Assembly (NCBI GenBank): GCA_050485645.1 | Contig: JBJHBT010000022.1 | Location: 1 to 64,000, forward strand | Direction: 5' to 3' | Length of the DNA: 64,000 bases | From: JBJHBP01 sp050485645 | GTDB lineage: Bacteria > Pseudomonadota > Gammaproteobacteria > Steroidobacterales > Rariloculaceae | Shown: in pieces, positions 25,435-35,205 of the stretch | Layout: each line of letters starts with the position of its first letter | Numbering within the stretch: the stretch's first letter is position 1 | Notes under the pieces: model-generated | Told to the model about the DNA's origin: nothing | The model's database searches: none | Seen by the model: only the letters and a program-made list of their open reading frames with translations | Position numbers and translations under genes: made by a program

Positions 25435-28041
25435 ATGCCACCGGCTGGAGCGACTTTCGTGGTGAGGCGGCCCGGACGTCGGCGATACGGGCTGTTCGCC
25501 ACGATCGGCATTCTGATCGTCGTAGTCGTCATCATCGCTGTCCCGCCCGACGTTCACGAAGGCACCAGACGCTCCACCGCGACCGGCGAGTCTCACAGCG
25601 ATCTGTCAGCCCGCACCGGCGCGCTGGTCGACGAGGTGGTGTTTACACAGGAAACCGACCTCGGGCGCGTCACCGAGATGATTGCGGCCGGCAGTCTGCA
25701 GCTGTTCGCGCAGGGCATCACCAACGCCACGGTATTCCGTACACTCCGCGAATCCCCGCGTATCGATTACGAGCTGGCGTACGGATCGTCGTCCGAGCTG
25801 ACGTTCAACCCCGTCGGGCCGCGTTTCGACGACGGGCGCCTCAATCCGTTTCATGTGCCGGCGATCCGCGAAGCCATGAACTGGCTGGTGGATCGCGATC
25901 ACATCGTCAACGAGATCTATGGAGGGCTGGCGGTAGCCCGGTTTCTGCCGCTGAACACCGCCTTCCCCGATTACGCGAGACTCGCCCGCACCGCGCGCAG
26001 CCTGGAGATCCACTACCGTCACGATCCTGAACGCGCCCGCGAAGTCATTCACCGCGAAATGCACGCACTGGGCGCAACGCTGGTGAGCGACCGCTGGATA
26101 CACGAAGGCAGGCCGATTCGACTGACGGTACTGATACGCACCGACGACGAACGGCTGCGGATCGGCGACTATGTCGCCAACGCGCTGGAGGACATCGGCT
26201 TTTCCGTTGAGCGGCTCTACCGCACGGCCGATGAAGCGTCTCGCATCTGGATCACAACCGACCCGGCCGTCGGGCGCTGGCACATCTATACCGGCGGATG
26301 GGTGTCACCCTACATCAATCGCGATCTGGCCGACCAGTTCACCTACTACTACACGCCACGCGGACGTCAGGAACCATTGTGGCAAGCCTATGAGCCACTG
26401 CCGCGCTTCGACGACCTCGCCGATCGCCTGCAGCGGCGCGACTACGCCGACTGGGACGAACGCATGGCAATGATGGCCGAAGCCACCGAACTTGCGCTGC
26501 AGGATTCGGCGCGCGTCTGGCTGGTCGACCGGTTGAACGTGCTGCCCAGGGCCAGCGACGTGGAGGTCAGCGCGGACCTGGCCGGCGGCATCGCCGCCGC
26601 CGCGATCTGGCCGTATACACTGCGCTATCGTGACCGGGTCGGTGGGCGGGTCGTGGTGGGTCTGCCGAGCCTGCTGACCGAGCCGTGGAACCCCGTGGCC
26701 GGCAGCAACTGGGTCTTCGATCTCATGGTGCTGCGCGCGCTGCGCAACTCCGAGCTGCTGCCGGATCCGTTTACCGGACTGTATCAGCCGCAGCGCATCA
26801 CCCGCGCTGAAGTGACGGTGCGGCAGGACGCGCCCGTGAACAGCACGCTGGACTGGGTCGTACTCGATCGCCAGGAACGCATCGATGTACCCGGAGATGC
26901 ATGGTTCGGATGGAACAGTATCGAGTCACGTTTCGTGACGGTCGACGAGGCTCACCCTGACGGCGTTCAGGCGCGCACCCGCGTGCGACTGCACTATGAA
27001 GAGGACTACTTCCAGCGCACCTGGCATGACGGCACGCGCTACTCCGCCGCCGACGTCGTACTGCCCTTTATCCTGTCGTTTGAACGTGCGCAGCAGACGT
27101 CACCGCTTTACGATCCCGCGCACGCCGCACCCTTCGAGGTGTTTCGCCAGCACTTCAGAGGCTGGCGAATCGTTTCCACCGAGCCGCTGGTGGTCGAGGC
27201 GTACAGCGATCAGATCTTTCCCGATGCCGAATGGATCGCCGCGGCACGCACACCATCCATGGAACTGTGGATGGAGATGACGCCCTGGACGGCGCCATGG
27301 CACACGCTGGCTCTGGGCATTCTTGCTGAACGGCAGGGAGAACTGGCCTTTTCATCCAGCAAGGCGGACCGTAGTCGAATCGACTGGATGAGCTTCGTTG
27401 CAGGCCCGAGCCTGGCGATACTGGATCGACATCTGGGCAACGCGATGACGTCCGGGTTCGTGCCATTCGCCGAGGCTCTGAGCCCCTACCTGGCGGCAGA
27501 CGAGGTGCGGGATCGCTATGAGGCACTGCAGGACTGGTACCAGCAGCGTGGGCACTTCTGGATCGGCAGCGGGCCATTCTACCTGCACTCGGTACACCCA
27601 GTGGAACGCAGTGTCGTGCTGCGACGTTTCGAGCAGTTTCCGGATGCCGCCGACAAGTGGCTGCGTTTCACTCGCGCGCCGATCCCCATAGTCGACCTCG
27701 ATGGCCCACTGATTGTGCAGCTGGGCGACAGCGCCACATTCCATCTCGACATCCGGCTGGCTGCCGCCCCCTACCCGGTCGAATCAATCGGGTCCGTACA
27801 GTTCCTGATGTTCGACAGCCGTGCGCAACTGGTACTGGAGGGTGATGCGCACTTCGTGGCGGACGGACTGTGGGAGATCCACCTCGATGCCGAACAGATC
27901 GCCTCGCTTGGCAGAGGTGCGAACAGCCTTGAGGTCGCGGTCAGCTCCCTGGAAGTCGCGATGCCGGTGTTCACCACCCATGCGTTCGCGACAGTGCCGA
28001 CCCGGCAGGACGCGCGTATCACCGAGGCGGAGCTGCAATGA
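25435..28041 (+). CDS. Membrane-anchored family-5 substrate-binding protein with permuted domain order
   Basis: The binding component of an Opp/Dpp-type importer. It is 868 residues, much longer than the usual 500-550. A single N-terminal membrane segment (about 19-36) anchors it. Residues 65-400 match what is normally the C-terminal lobe of SBP family 5 (VPAIREAMNWLVDR at 141-154, then the GGWVSPYIN region). The block that normally opens the family, GLPSLLTEPWNPVAGSN (about 404-420) and WHDGTRYSAADVV (about 530-542), comes after it. The family order therefore looks circularly permuted. The ATG at 25435 has little upstream support; a GTG at 25459, preceded by ggag, is a good alternative. Its stop overlaps the next gene by four bases. 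Confidence 0.82.
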   Translation: MPPAGATFVVRRPGRRRYGLFATIGILIVVVVIIAVPPDVHEGTRRSTATGESHSDLSARTGALVDEVVFTQETDLGRVTEMIAAGSLQLFAQGITNATVFRTLRESPRIDYELAYGSSSELTFNPVGPRFDDGRLNPFHVPAIREAMNWLVDRDHIVNEIYGGLAVARFLPLNTAFPDYARLARTARSLEIHYRHDPERAREVIHREMHALGATLVSDRWIHEGRPIRLTVLIRTDDERLRIGDYVANALEDIGFSVERLYRTADEASRIWITTDPAVGRWHIYTGGWVSPYINRDLADQFTYYYTPRGRQEPLWQAYEPLPRFDDLADRLQRRDYADWDERMAMMAEATELALQDSARVWLVDRLNVLPRASDVEVSADLAGGIAAAAIWPYTLRYRDRVGGRVVVGLPSLLTEPWNPVAGSNWVFDLMVLRALRNSELLPDPFTGLYQPQRITRAEVTVRQDAPVNSTLDWVVLDRQERIDVPGDAWFGWNSIESRFVTVDEAHPDGVQARTRVRLHYEEDYFQRTWHDGTRYSAADVVLPFILSFERAQQTSPLYDPAHAAPFEVFRQHFRGWRIVSTEPLVVEAYSDQIFPDAEWIAAARTPSMELWMEMTPWTAPWHTLALGILAERQGELAFSSSKADRSRIDWMSFVAGPSLAILDRHLGNAMTSGFVPFAEALSPYLAADEVRDRYEALQDWYQQRGHFWIGSGPFYLHSVHPVERSVVLRRFEQFPDAADKWLRFTRAPIPIVDLDGPLIVQLGDSATFHLDIRLAAAPYPVESIGSVQFLMFDSRAQLVLEGDAHFVADGLWEIHLDAEQIASLGRGANSLEVAVSSLEVAMPVFTTHAFATVPTRQDARITEAELQ

Positions 28042-29156
28042 TCGACTCAGGCAGCAGTGCAACCGGGAGGACACGAACAGCCGCCACGTTCGCGGACCTG
28101 CGGCGCATCCTGCTGTACACCACCGTGCGCATGGTGACGCTGTTTCTCACCGTGGTTGTTGGCGTGTATCTGACCATCTTTGTCGCCAACATGGGTGGGC
28201 AGGTGGACGAGCTCCGGCTGGCGCAGATCCGCAACAGCGTCGCCGAGCTGATTCGTGCCGATCCGTCTTTCATCGAAATGGCTGCCGAGCAGCGCAACAC
28301 CCTGATCGAATCCGGTGTGGCACTGGAAGTCGATCGCCTGCGACTCGACCAGCCGTTTCTGCGGCGCAGCATCGATTACCTGTGGCAGGCAATCCGACTC
28401 GACCTTGGACGCGCCGAGCAGATGCACAGCGACTCCGGCTCGCGCGAGGTGCGCGCCATCATCATCGAACGCCTGCCGGCCACACTGCTGCTGTTCGGCA
28501 CAGCCAATGTCCTGGTGTTCGTCGTCTCGATTTTCGTGGCGCTGTCGCTGTCGCGTCACTACGGCAGTGCGCTGGATCGAAGCATGATCGCGCTGGCGCC
28601 GACCTCCGCCGCGCCCGGATGGTTCTATGGCATCTTCCTGATACTGGTATTCGCGTTCCTGATTCCCGCACTGCCGCCGGGCGGCATGGTCAGCACACCC
28701 CCACCGGAAAGCGGTCTCGCCTACGCTCATAGTGTCGCGCGACACATGCTGCTGCCGGTTGCGGCGATTTTTCTGTCTTCGATCTTCGTCTCCATCTACT
28801 CATGGCGGACGTTCTTTCTCATCCACTCCAGTGACGATCATGTCGAGATGGCGCGGGCCAAGGGTCTGGACAACCGCACCATAGAACAGCGCTACATCCT
28901 GCGCCCTGCCCTGCCCCCCATCGTCACCAGTTTCGCTTTGATGCTGATCGGTCTCTGGAGCGGCGCCATCATCCTCGAGCGGGTATTCAACTGGCCTGGC
29001 CTCGGGAGCCTGCTGTTCGCTGCCATCGGCCATCGTGACACACCCGTGATCATCGGCTCGGTGGTCATATTCGCGTATCTGCTTGCATTGACCGTGCTGC
29101 TTCTCGATATGGTCTATGCCATCCTCGATCCGCGCGTACGACTGGGCGGCCGATGA
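28038..29156 (+). CDS. ABC transporter permease, OppB/DppB type
   Basis: A 372-residue inner-membrane permease. It has an N-terminal TM segment (about 33-53), an extracytoplasmic stretch, then a permease domain with five predicted TM helices starting near residue 140. The cytoplasmic EAA-type loop reads VEMARAKGLDNRTIEQRYILRP, which docks onto the ATPases. It overlaps both neighbours by four bases, indicating translational coupling in the importer operon. Confidence 0.9.
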   Translation: MIDSGSSATGRTRTAATFADLRRILLYTTVRMVTLFLTVVVGVYLTIFVANMGGQVDELRLAQIRNSVAELIRADPSFIEMAAEQRNTLIESGVALEVDRLRLDQPFLRRSIDYLWQAIRLDLGRAEQMHSDSGSREVRAIIIERLPATLLLFGTANVLVFVVSIFVALSLSRHYGSALDRSMIALAPTSAAPGWFYGIFLILVFAFLIPALPPGGMVSTPPPESGLAYAHSVARHMLLPVAAIFLSSIFVSIYSWRTFFLIHSSDDHVEMARAKGLDNRTIEQRYILRPALPPIVTSFALMLIGLWSGAIILERVFNWPGLGSLLFAAIGHRDTPVIIGSVVIFAYLLALTVLLLDMVYAILDPRVRLGGR

Positions 29157-30484
29157 TGCGCTGGCAGCGAACCGTCTCCGCCGTCACCCGCTACCCGTCG
29201 GCCGTGGCCGGCGCCGCGATCATTTTCGCCTTGCTGTGTGTCTCGGTGTATACGCTCGTGACCATGCCGCATCAGGATGCGATTGCTCTCTGGCGAGGTG
29301 GCGTTCAATGGCAGGCACTGCCGGTCAACGCACGGCCCGCCTGGGTGAACTGGTTCCGCGCCGGCAAGCTGCCGCCAACGAAACTGATCACGCCCGATGC
29401 CACCGCGGTGACGGAAGAAGTGTTCGAAGGCGGGCGACGCCTCACCATGCCGCTGGTGATCGACTACCCCTGGAACGATTTTCCTTCCGAACTCAATCTC
29501 TTCGTCGATTCCCGTCACGCTGGCAACGAGCCGTTCATTCGCCTGATCTGGCACACTCCCGACGGACGTGAGATTCCCCTTGGCAGCCATCGCATCCGTG
29601 GCAGCGAATGGATCGCGATATCCCGGGACTGGGGCCTGGAACGACGACTCGACGGCCTGGTCAACGTGCAGCTGTTCGCCGACCCGGAACACGATGAGGC
29701 GCCGGTGGTATTGACCGGCCGCTACGTTCTGGAGGTCGACGCGATCCTGTTCGAATCCGAAGCCAACCTCGATGTCAGCCTGCTCAGCTACGGCCGCGTG
29801 CACGGCTGGGCGGGCACCGATCACCAGCGGCGCGACATCATGGTCGCCCTGCTGTGGGGCACTCCGGTGGCTCTGGCATTCGGTCTGGCGGCAGCCGTGG
29901 GTACTACGCTGGCAACACTGCTCATCGCGGCCGCGGGAGTCTGGTATCGCGGCTGGGTCGACGCCACGATACAGCGACTGACCGAAGTCACGATGATTCT
30001 GCCGCTGCTGCCGGTGCTTGTAATGGTGGGCACACTGTACTCGACCAGCATCTGGCTGATGCTGGGCATCGTGGTCGCGCTGGGCGTATTCAGCGCCAAC
30101 ATCAAGATCTACCGTTCCATGCTGCTGCCGATCCGTTCCGCGTCCTATATCGAGGCCGCACGTGCATACGGTGCCGGCAATGCCAGAATCATCACACGCT
30201 ACATGATGCCGCGCATCATGCCGGTATTGATTCCCGGGTTTGTCATTCTGATTCCCACATTCGTATTTCTTGAGGCCTCTCTCGCCGTGCTGGGACTGGG
30301 CGACCCGGTACTGCCGACCTGGGGCAAGCTGCTGCATGACGCGCAGAGCAACAGCGCGCTCTACCATGGGTACTACTACTGGGTACTCGCACCGGCCGCG
30401 ATGCTGATGGTCACCGGACTCGGCTTTGCGATGCTGGGCTTCGCGCTCGACCGGATCTTCAATCCCCGACTCAGGGGGCACTGA
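29153..30484 (+). CDS. ABC transporter permease, OppC/DppC type, with large periplasmic insert
   Basis: The second permease of the importer, 443 residues against a usual length of about 300. TM1 (about 17-38) is followed by a roughly 190-residue extracytoplasmic domain rich in beta-type segments (PLVIDYPWNDFPSELNLFVD ...). The ordinary permease core begins near residue 225, with the EAA loop YIEAARAYGAGNARIITRY. The insert may interact with the oversized anchored binding protein; that is inference. It overlaps the upstream gene by four bases and shares one base with the downstream ATPase gene. Confidence 0.88.
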   Translation: MMRWQRTVSAVTRYPSAVAGAAIIFALLCVSVYTLVTMPHQDAIALWRGGVQWQALPVNARPAWVNWFRAGKLPPTKLITPDATAVTEEVFEGGRRLTMPLVIDYPWNDFPSELNLFVDSRHAGNEPFIRLIWHTPDGREIPLGSHRIRGSEWIAISRDWGLERRLDGLVNVQLFADPEHDEAPVVLTGRYVLEVDAILFESEANLDVSLLSYGRVHGWAGTDHQRRDIMVALLWGTPVALAFGLAAAVGTTLATLLIAAAGVWYRGWVDATIQRLTEVTMILPLLPVLVMVGTLYSTSIWLMLGIVVALGVFSANIKIYRSMLLPIRSASYIEAARAYGAGNARIITRYMMPRIMPVLIPGFVILIPTFVFLEASLAVLGLGDPVLPTWGKLLHDAQSNSALYHGYYYWVLAPAAMLMVTGLGFAMLGFALDRIFNPRLRGH

Positions 30485-31521
30485 TGCCATTGCTGGACAT
30501 CCGCGAACTGCATCTGCACTACCGCACAACAAAGGGTACTGCCCGTGCGGTGGACGGCCTGAGCCTGAGCGTCGAACGCAACGAGGCGCTGGTGGTGCTC
30601 GGTGAATCCGGTTGCGGCAAGACTTCGCTGACCCGCGCGCTGCTACGGCTGCTGCCACGCAACGTTGCACGGTACAGCGGCAGCGTCATCCTCGGCGATA
30701 CCGACATCATGGCACTCGACGAGTCGCGGTTTCGACGCAGCGTTCCGTGGCGCCAGATATCCGTTGTGATGCAGGCGGCCATGAACGCGATGAACCCGGT
30801 AATTCGGGTTGGCGAGCAGGTCGCGGAACCCCTGCGGATGCATCTCGGTTACAACCGTGTCGACGCCATGCAACGCGCCGCGGAGGTGTTTTCAATGGTC
30901 GGCCTGCCCCGCGACTTCCTGCTCCGCTATCCGTTCGAGCTGTCCGGCGGCATGCGTCAGCGTGCGGTGATTGCCATGGCACTGATTACCGAACCGCCAC
31001 TGGTCATTCTCGATGAACCGACGTCGGCGCTGGACGTATTGACCCAGGCCACCATCACGAACCTGCTCAAACGCATCAAACGCGACACCGGCACAAGCTT
31101 CATACTGATCACTCACGACGTGGCCACTTCCAGTGAAATCGCCGATCGCGTCGCGCTGATGTATGCCGGTCAGATCGTCGAGATCAGTGCAGCGGAAAGT
31201 TTCTATACCCGACCCATGCATCCGTATGCGCAGCTGCTGATGGACAGTGTACCGCGGCTGCGCGGTGGCACTCCGCCCACCCACATTCCGGGACAGCCGC
31301 CCAACGTGTTCGAGCTGCCAGCAGGGTGCCGTTTTGCCGATCGCTGTCCGCACCGCTTCCAGCGCTGCGAACAGCCACCGCCGTTGTTCAGTACCCCGAA
31401 CGGCAGCCTGTCGCGCTGCTGGCTGCACGCCCCCGACAGCAGCCGGCAGAGGCTCAACCGCCATCACGGCGCACACGGTGCAGGTCAGCCCCCTCGTCAG
31501 GACGTCTCGAGCCGGCTGTGA
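30484..31521 (+). CDS. ABC transporter ATP-binding protein, OppD/DppD type
   Basis: The first ATPase of the importer, 345 residues. It has Walker A GESGCGKTSL (about 40-49), signature ELSGGMRQR, Walker B LVILDEPTSALD, and the C-terminal oligopeptide-transporter extension with a cysteine cluster (AGCRFADRCPHRFQRCE), the region that binds an iron-sulphur cluster in a characterised OppD. It follows the OppC-like gene without a gap, and its stop overlaps the GTG start of the partner ATPase. Confidence 0.92.
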   Translation: MPLLDIRELHLHYRTTKGTARAVDGLSLSVERNEALVVLGESGCGKTSLTRALLRLLPRNVARYSGSVILGDTDIMALDESRFRRSVPWRQISVVMQAAMNAMNPVIRVGEQVAEPLRMHLGYNRVDAMQRAAEVFSMVGLPRDFLLRYPFELSGGMRQRAVIAMALITEPPLVILDEPTSALDVLTQATITNLLKRIKRDTGTSFILITHDVATSSEIADRVALMYAGQIVEISAAESFYTRPMHPYAQLLMDSVPRLRGGTPPTHIPGQPPNVFELPAGCRFADRCPHRFQRCEQPPPLFSTPNGSLSRCWLHAPDSSRQRLNRHHGAHGAGQPPRQDVSSRL

Positions 31522-32612
31522 GTACCCACGACACCGCAAAGGCCACACCGCCCCGTACCGACGCGGCGCCAGAAGGCGACATCCTGCTGCGGGCCCGCGA
31601 TCTGCGCACCTGGTACGAGCTGCGCCGCTGGGGCCTGCTGAGACTGGGCGATGTTCGCGCCGTGGACGGCGTGAGTTTCGACCTTCGCCGTGGTGAGGCC
31701 GTCGCCTTTGTCGGCGAAAGCGGCTGCGGCAAGAGTTCGCTGGCACGCACGCTGCTCGGTCTCGACAAACCCACCGCCGGCAGCATCCATTTCGATGGCA
31801 GCGATCTGGCCAGCCTGCGCGGTGCGGCGATGACACGTCATCGTGGCCGCGTCGGCTACGTGCAGCAGGATCCCTATGCGGCCCTGCCGCCATTCATGAC
31901 CATCGGTCGCCTGCTCGAGGAACCTCTGCGCATCCATGGCGTCAAGTCCCGCGCGGAACGCAATCGTCGGACCGCGAGAGTACTGGAGGAAGTAAGGCTG
32001 ACGCCGCCCGGCGACTTCCTGGCGAAGTTTCCTCACATGCTCAGCGGCGGCCAGCAACAGCGAGTGGCCATTGCCCGATCGCTGATCCTGCAACCGGCCA
32101 TGATCGTGGCTGACGAACCGGTATCCATGCTCGATGCATCGGTACGGATCGAAATATTGCAGCTGCTCAGGCGGGTTCAGGAAGAACACAACCTCACGCT
32201 GGCATTCATCACCCACGACCTGTCGACGGTGCGCTATTTCGCGTCGCGCATCTTCGTCATGTATGCCGGCAGAATCGTGGAACAGGCGAACGTCGATACA
32301 CTGCTCAGCAGCCCGGCGCATCCCTACACGCGCGCCCTACTCGAGGCGGTGCCGGATCCGGAACCGGGTAATGCCCGGCGCATTCGCGACGTCCCCGGCG
32401 GCGAGCCGCCGAGTCTGCTCAATCCACCAGCCGGCTGCCGGTTTCATCCCCGCTGCCCGGCCGTCATGGCCGGCATCTGTGACACACGGGAACCGCCGGA
32501 CATTCTGCAGGGGGCGGATCAGACCGTGGCCTGCTGGCTGCACACCGACCCCGCGCAACCGCACTCGCCCCCGGCCAGTTCAGTACCAGACCCGCAGGCC
32601 TCGACGTCCTGA
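31518..32612 (+). CDS. ABC transporter ATP-binding protein, OppF/DppF type
   Basis: The second ATPase, about 364 residues from the chosen GTG start. It has Walker A GESGCGKSSL, signature MLSGGQQQR, Walker B MIVADEPVSMLD, and a C-terminal cysteine-bearing extension (AGCRFHPRCPAVMAGICD). The open frame starts further upstream (31326) within the OppD-like gene, but GTG at 31518 forms a GTGA overlap with its stop, which is the usual coupling. Its 3' end overlaps the convergent hypothetical gene by 33 bases. Confidence 0.9.
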   Translation: MSTHDTAKATPPRTDAAPEGDILLRARDLRTWYELRRWGLLRLGDVRAVDGVSFDLRRGEAVAFVGESGCGKSSLARTLLGLDKPTAGSIHFDGSDLASLRGAAMTRHRGRVGYVQQDPYAALPPFMTIGRLLEEPLRIHGVKSRAERNRRTARVLEEVRLTPPGDFLAKFPHMLSGGQQQRVAIARSLILQPAMIVADEPVSMLDASVRIEILQLLRRVQEEHNLTLAFITHDLSTVRYFASRIFVMYAGRIVEQANVDTLLSSPAHPYTRALLEAVPDPEPGNARRIRDVPGGEPPSLLNPPAGCRFHPRCPAVMAGICDTREPPDILQGADQTVACWLHTDPAQPHSPPASSVPDPQASTS

Positions 32613-34016
32613 TCTGCTCAGCCCCTGGAAAATGATGGCGCCGCTGGCTTCGTCGATCTGAAACGGGCGTTCGGTGTAAGGATCGTGAAGCTCAACCGGC
32701 GCGAGCAGCACGGCCGACGCCGCATCGCCGACGCCCGCCAGACGCATTTCCGTCGCCAGCAGTCTGGCGCGCCGCAGTCCTTCCAGATCCGCCGCGAACG
32801 CAGCGTTGACAGCCAGTGCTTCAACGACCGGCGTCAGCATGGCAAGCACGGACGACCCGCCCGGGTTGTAGAGCCGTGTGGCGAATCCGCCCTCCCAGGC
32901 GGCAATCGGGTGTCCGCGGGCCATGGCCAGCGCCTGCGGATAATCCCCCAACGGCACGTCCAGCATTGCCGCCACGCTGTGCAGTTCCCGCGCATAGCGA
33001 TTGGCGAAATCCTGGGGCTTGAAGAACGGTCGCACCAGCGTTGCCACCATGCGTTCATGCACGGGCCGGGACTGCGCGGAGTGTGGCGACCGAATCGGCT
33101 CGCGTCCCTGCGCCAGCGCTTCCACCCATGTGACCGCCTCAAGCCATTCACTGGCCATGGCGTTTGCCATCGACAGGTCCCGCGACGTGAAGGGTCTTCG
33201 CCAAGCATCGGGAATGGCTTCGGGTGTCCCCCGCGGCAGGCGCTTCAGTGCGATGGCGCCCCAACGAAAGTGATCCAGCAAGCGTTCTGCCGCGAGACGG
33301 CGACCGTTCATCGTCGTGGTCTGCTCGTGCACCAGGCGCCAGAAGGCGAGATCGCGCTGAAGCAGATGCCGTACCCGATCCGCCTCGCCGGCAGCGGCCA
33401 GCGCGTACGTCTGCACCATCCACATGCGCTGGCCGGCGGCAAGCGGGCCAAGCACCGTCCATGTCGACAGCTGCATGGTGCCATGCGGTTCCAGCCACTG
33501 CGGGTGTGCCAGGAGTTCATCATAGCGGTCGATCAGCCACTCCGACTCCATCAGCCAGGCGAAAATCTCCCCGTCACGCCCCGTCAATGCGTCCAGACAG
33601 TCCTGGTCGGACCTGCGCTCGCTCCAGCAGAACGAATCGAACACCTGCACGACCGGTCCGGCCGAAGCGCTGATCAGCTGCGAGTCCCAGAGCGCCCCGG
33701 TCAGTGGATCGCGTTCGGAGAGCAGTCGCTGCGGATCGCTGTCGAGTCGCAGCAGCCAGTCGAGGCGAGCGCGGCCCGCCGATGCGGGGTCGACCGGCGG
33801 CGGTGCGGCAAAGCCAAGCGCGAAAACATAGGCGTTGTCCGCCGCGGCCAGCGCATCCGGCTGGTGGATGTTGGACGACATCCAGCGGGCCGCGTCCGAT
33901 TCGGACGCGTCACCCCAGTTGAACAGCAGCAACCCGGCGTACAGACCTCCGAGCACCAGCCCGACGCCACCGAATGTCCATGCCAGCACCAGCGCCAGCA
34001 GTCGCGTTGCTTTCAT
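32580..34016 (-). CDS. Membrane-anchored hypothetical protein, helix-rich
   Basis: A 478-residue protein I do not recognise. It has one N-terminal membrane segment (about 6-33, with TFGGVGLVLGGLYAGLLLF) and a long, Trp/Arg/Leu-rich, mostly helical exported domain. The N-terminal half contains a pair of cysteines (FCWSERRSDQDC, about 128-139). Similar single-TM proteins of unknown function occur in Xanthomonadales relatives. It runs convergent to the ABC operon and overlaps its end. Confidence 0.65.
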   Translation of the reverse strand: MKATRLLALVLAWTFGGVGLVLGGLYAGLLLFNWGDASESDAARWMSSNIHQPDALAAADNAYVFALGFAAPPPVDPASAGRARLDWLLRLDSDPQRLLSERDPLTGALWDSQLISASAGPVVQVFDSFCWSERRSDQDCLDALTGRDGEIFAWLMESEWLIDRYDELLAHPQWLEPHGTMQLSTWTVLGPLAAGQRMWMVQTYALAAAGEADRVRHLLQRDLAFWRLVHEQTTTMNGRRLAAERLLDHFRWGAIALKRLPRGTPEAIPDAWRRPFTSRDLSMANAMASEWLEAVTWVEALAQGREPIRSPHSAQSRPVHERMVATLVRPFFKPQDFANRYARELHSVAAMLDVPLGDYPQALAMARGHPIAAWEGGFATRLYNPGGSSVLAMLTPVVEALAVNAAFAADLEGLRRARLLATEMRLAGVGDAASAVLLAPVELHDPYTERPFQIDEASGAIIFQGLSRSGRRGLRVWY

Positions 34017-34112
34017 GGCCGCAGCCTAACACGCGGCCGCCGGAACTCGAATTTCCCGCCCCGGCAGGTACAATCGGGCAGTCAAGCCGTTCGCATCACC
34101 TGGGGGAGTCCA

Positions 34113-35150
34113 ATGAACCGAGCCACGATCAGACTACTGTATCCGCTGAGCGTACCGGCAGCCGCACTGGCGCTGGCAGCCTGCTCCAACGTCGAATCCT
34201 CCGACAGCGAGGTGGCTGCAAGCGGCGAATGGCGGCACCCGGTAACAGCCTGGGGCGACCCGGACATCCAGGGCAGCTGGCCGATCGGCCACCTGGCGGG
34301 CAACGTGCCGCTGCAGCGACCGGCAGAATTCGGTGATCGCCTGTATCGCAACGAAGAAGAACTGGCGCAGCGCGCTGCCCAGCTGGAAGCACAACGCACC
34401 AGCTACGAGCAGGAAATCGAGAGTGATCGTATTGGCATGGGCCATTGGGCGGAAAGCCGTGCCACCGCCCAGGTCGAGGAGCAGACGTCACTGATCGTCG
34501 ATCCGCCGAACGGCCAGCTGCCGCCGCTCACCGCGGCCGGCCAGGCCAAGGCGGCGACACTCGGCAGCACCTGGTCCAGATCGGAGTTTGAGCATTTCGG
34601 CCACTTCGACAACTGGGATCGCTGCATCACCCGCGGCCTGCCGCCGTCGATGTTTCCATTCCACTACAACAATGGCATCGAGGTCATGCAGGCGCCGGGC
34701 TACGTGGTGATCCGCCTGGAGATGATTCACGAAACGAGGATCATACCGGTGGACGGACGTGCGCGGCTGTCCGAAAACATCCGCAACTGGACCGGTTCGT
34801 CGCGTGGACGCTGGGAAGGCAATACGCTGGTCATCGAAACCACCAATTTCAATGGCAAGGCGCACATGACCAACTTCGGTAATCTCGGTTCGCCGCGTAA
34901 TCCGTACCCGACGAGTGAATCGCTGCGGCTGGTGGAACGCATCACCCGTCTCGACGACGACACCATCCAGTACGAGATCACCGTGGACGATCCGGAAATG
35001 CTCACACGCCCCTGGACCGCGTCGTTTCCGTGGTATCGCCAGCCGGATTACGCTTTCTTCGAGTATGCCTGCCACGAAGGCAACGAGCTGCTGATCACCG
35101 CTCTGGGTGGCACGCGCGCCGACCGTGAAAGAGCCGCCGCGGAACGCTGA
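34113..35150 (+). CDS. Exported lipoprotein of unknown function
   Basis: A 345-residue predicted lipoprotein. Its signal peptide ends in the lipobox LAAC (about 20-23), and the mature part carries PDIQGSWPIGHLAG, SMFPFHYNNGIEVMQAPGYVVI and RGRWEGNTLVIETTNFNG. Families with this RWEGDTLVVETTNF-type pattern are abundant in soil and marine bacteria and uncharacterised. The open frame runs far upstream through the antisense of the neighbouring gene; the ATG at 34113, with gggggag at the right distance, is the real start. Confidence 0.78.
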   Translation: MNRATIRLLYPLSVPAAALALAACSNVESSDSEVAASGEWRHPVTAWGDPDIQGSWPIGHLAGNVPLQRPAEFGDRLYRNEEELAQRAAQLEAQRTSYEQEIESDRIGMGHWAESRATAQVEEQTSLIVDPPNGQLPPLTAAGQAKAATLGSTWSRSEFEHFGHFDNWDRCITRGLPPSMFPFHYNNGIEVMQAPGYVVIRLEMIHETRIIPVDGRARLSENIRNWTGSSRGRWEGNTLVIETTNFNGKAHMTNFGNLGSPRNPYPTSESLRLVERITRLDDDTIQYEITVDDPEMLTRPWTASFPWYRQPDYAFFEYACHEGNELLITALGGTRADRERAAAER

Positions 35151-35205
35151 GTTCCACGCGCCGGACCTCGTCCAACAGCCCGGTCAGGGCGCGATGGCCC
35201 GCTGC

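Noticed and set aside
32685..34112. Upstream part of the long frame ending at 35150
   Set aside because: It is antisense to the 478-residue membrane-anchored gene; the real lipoprotein begins at 34113 with a good ribosome-binding site and signal peptide.
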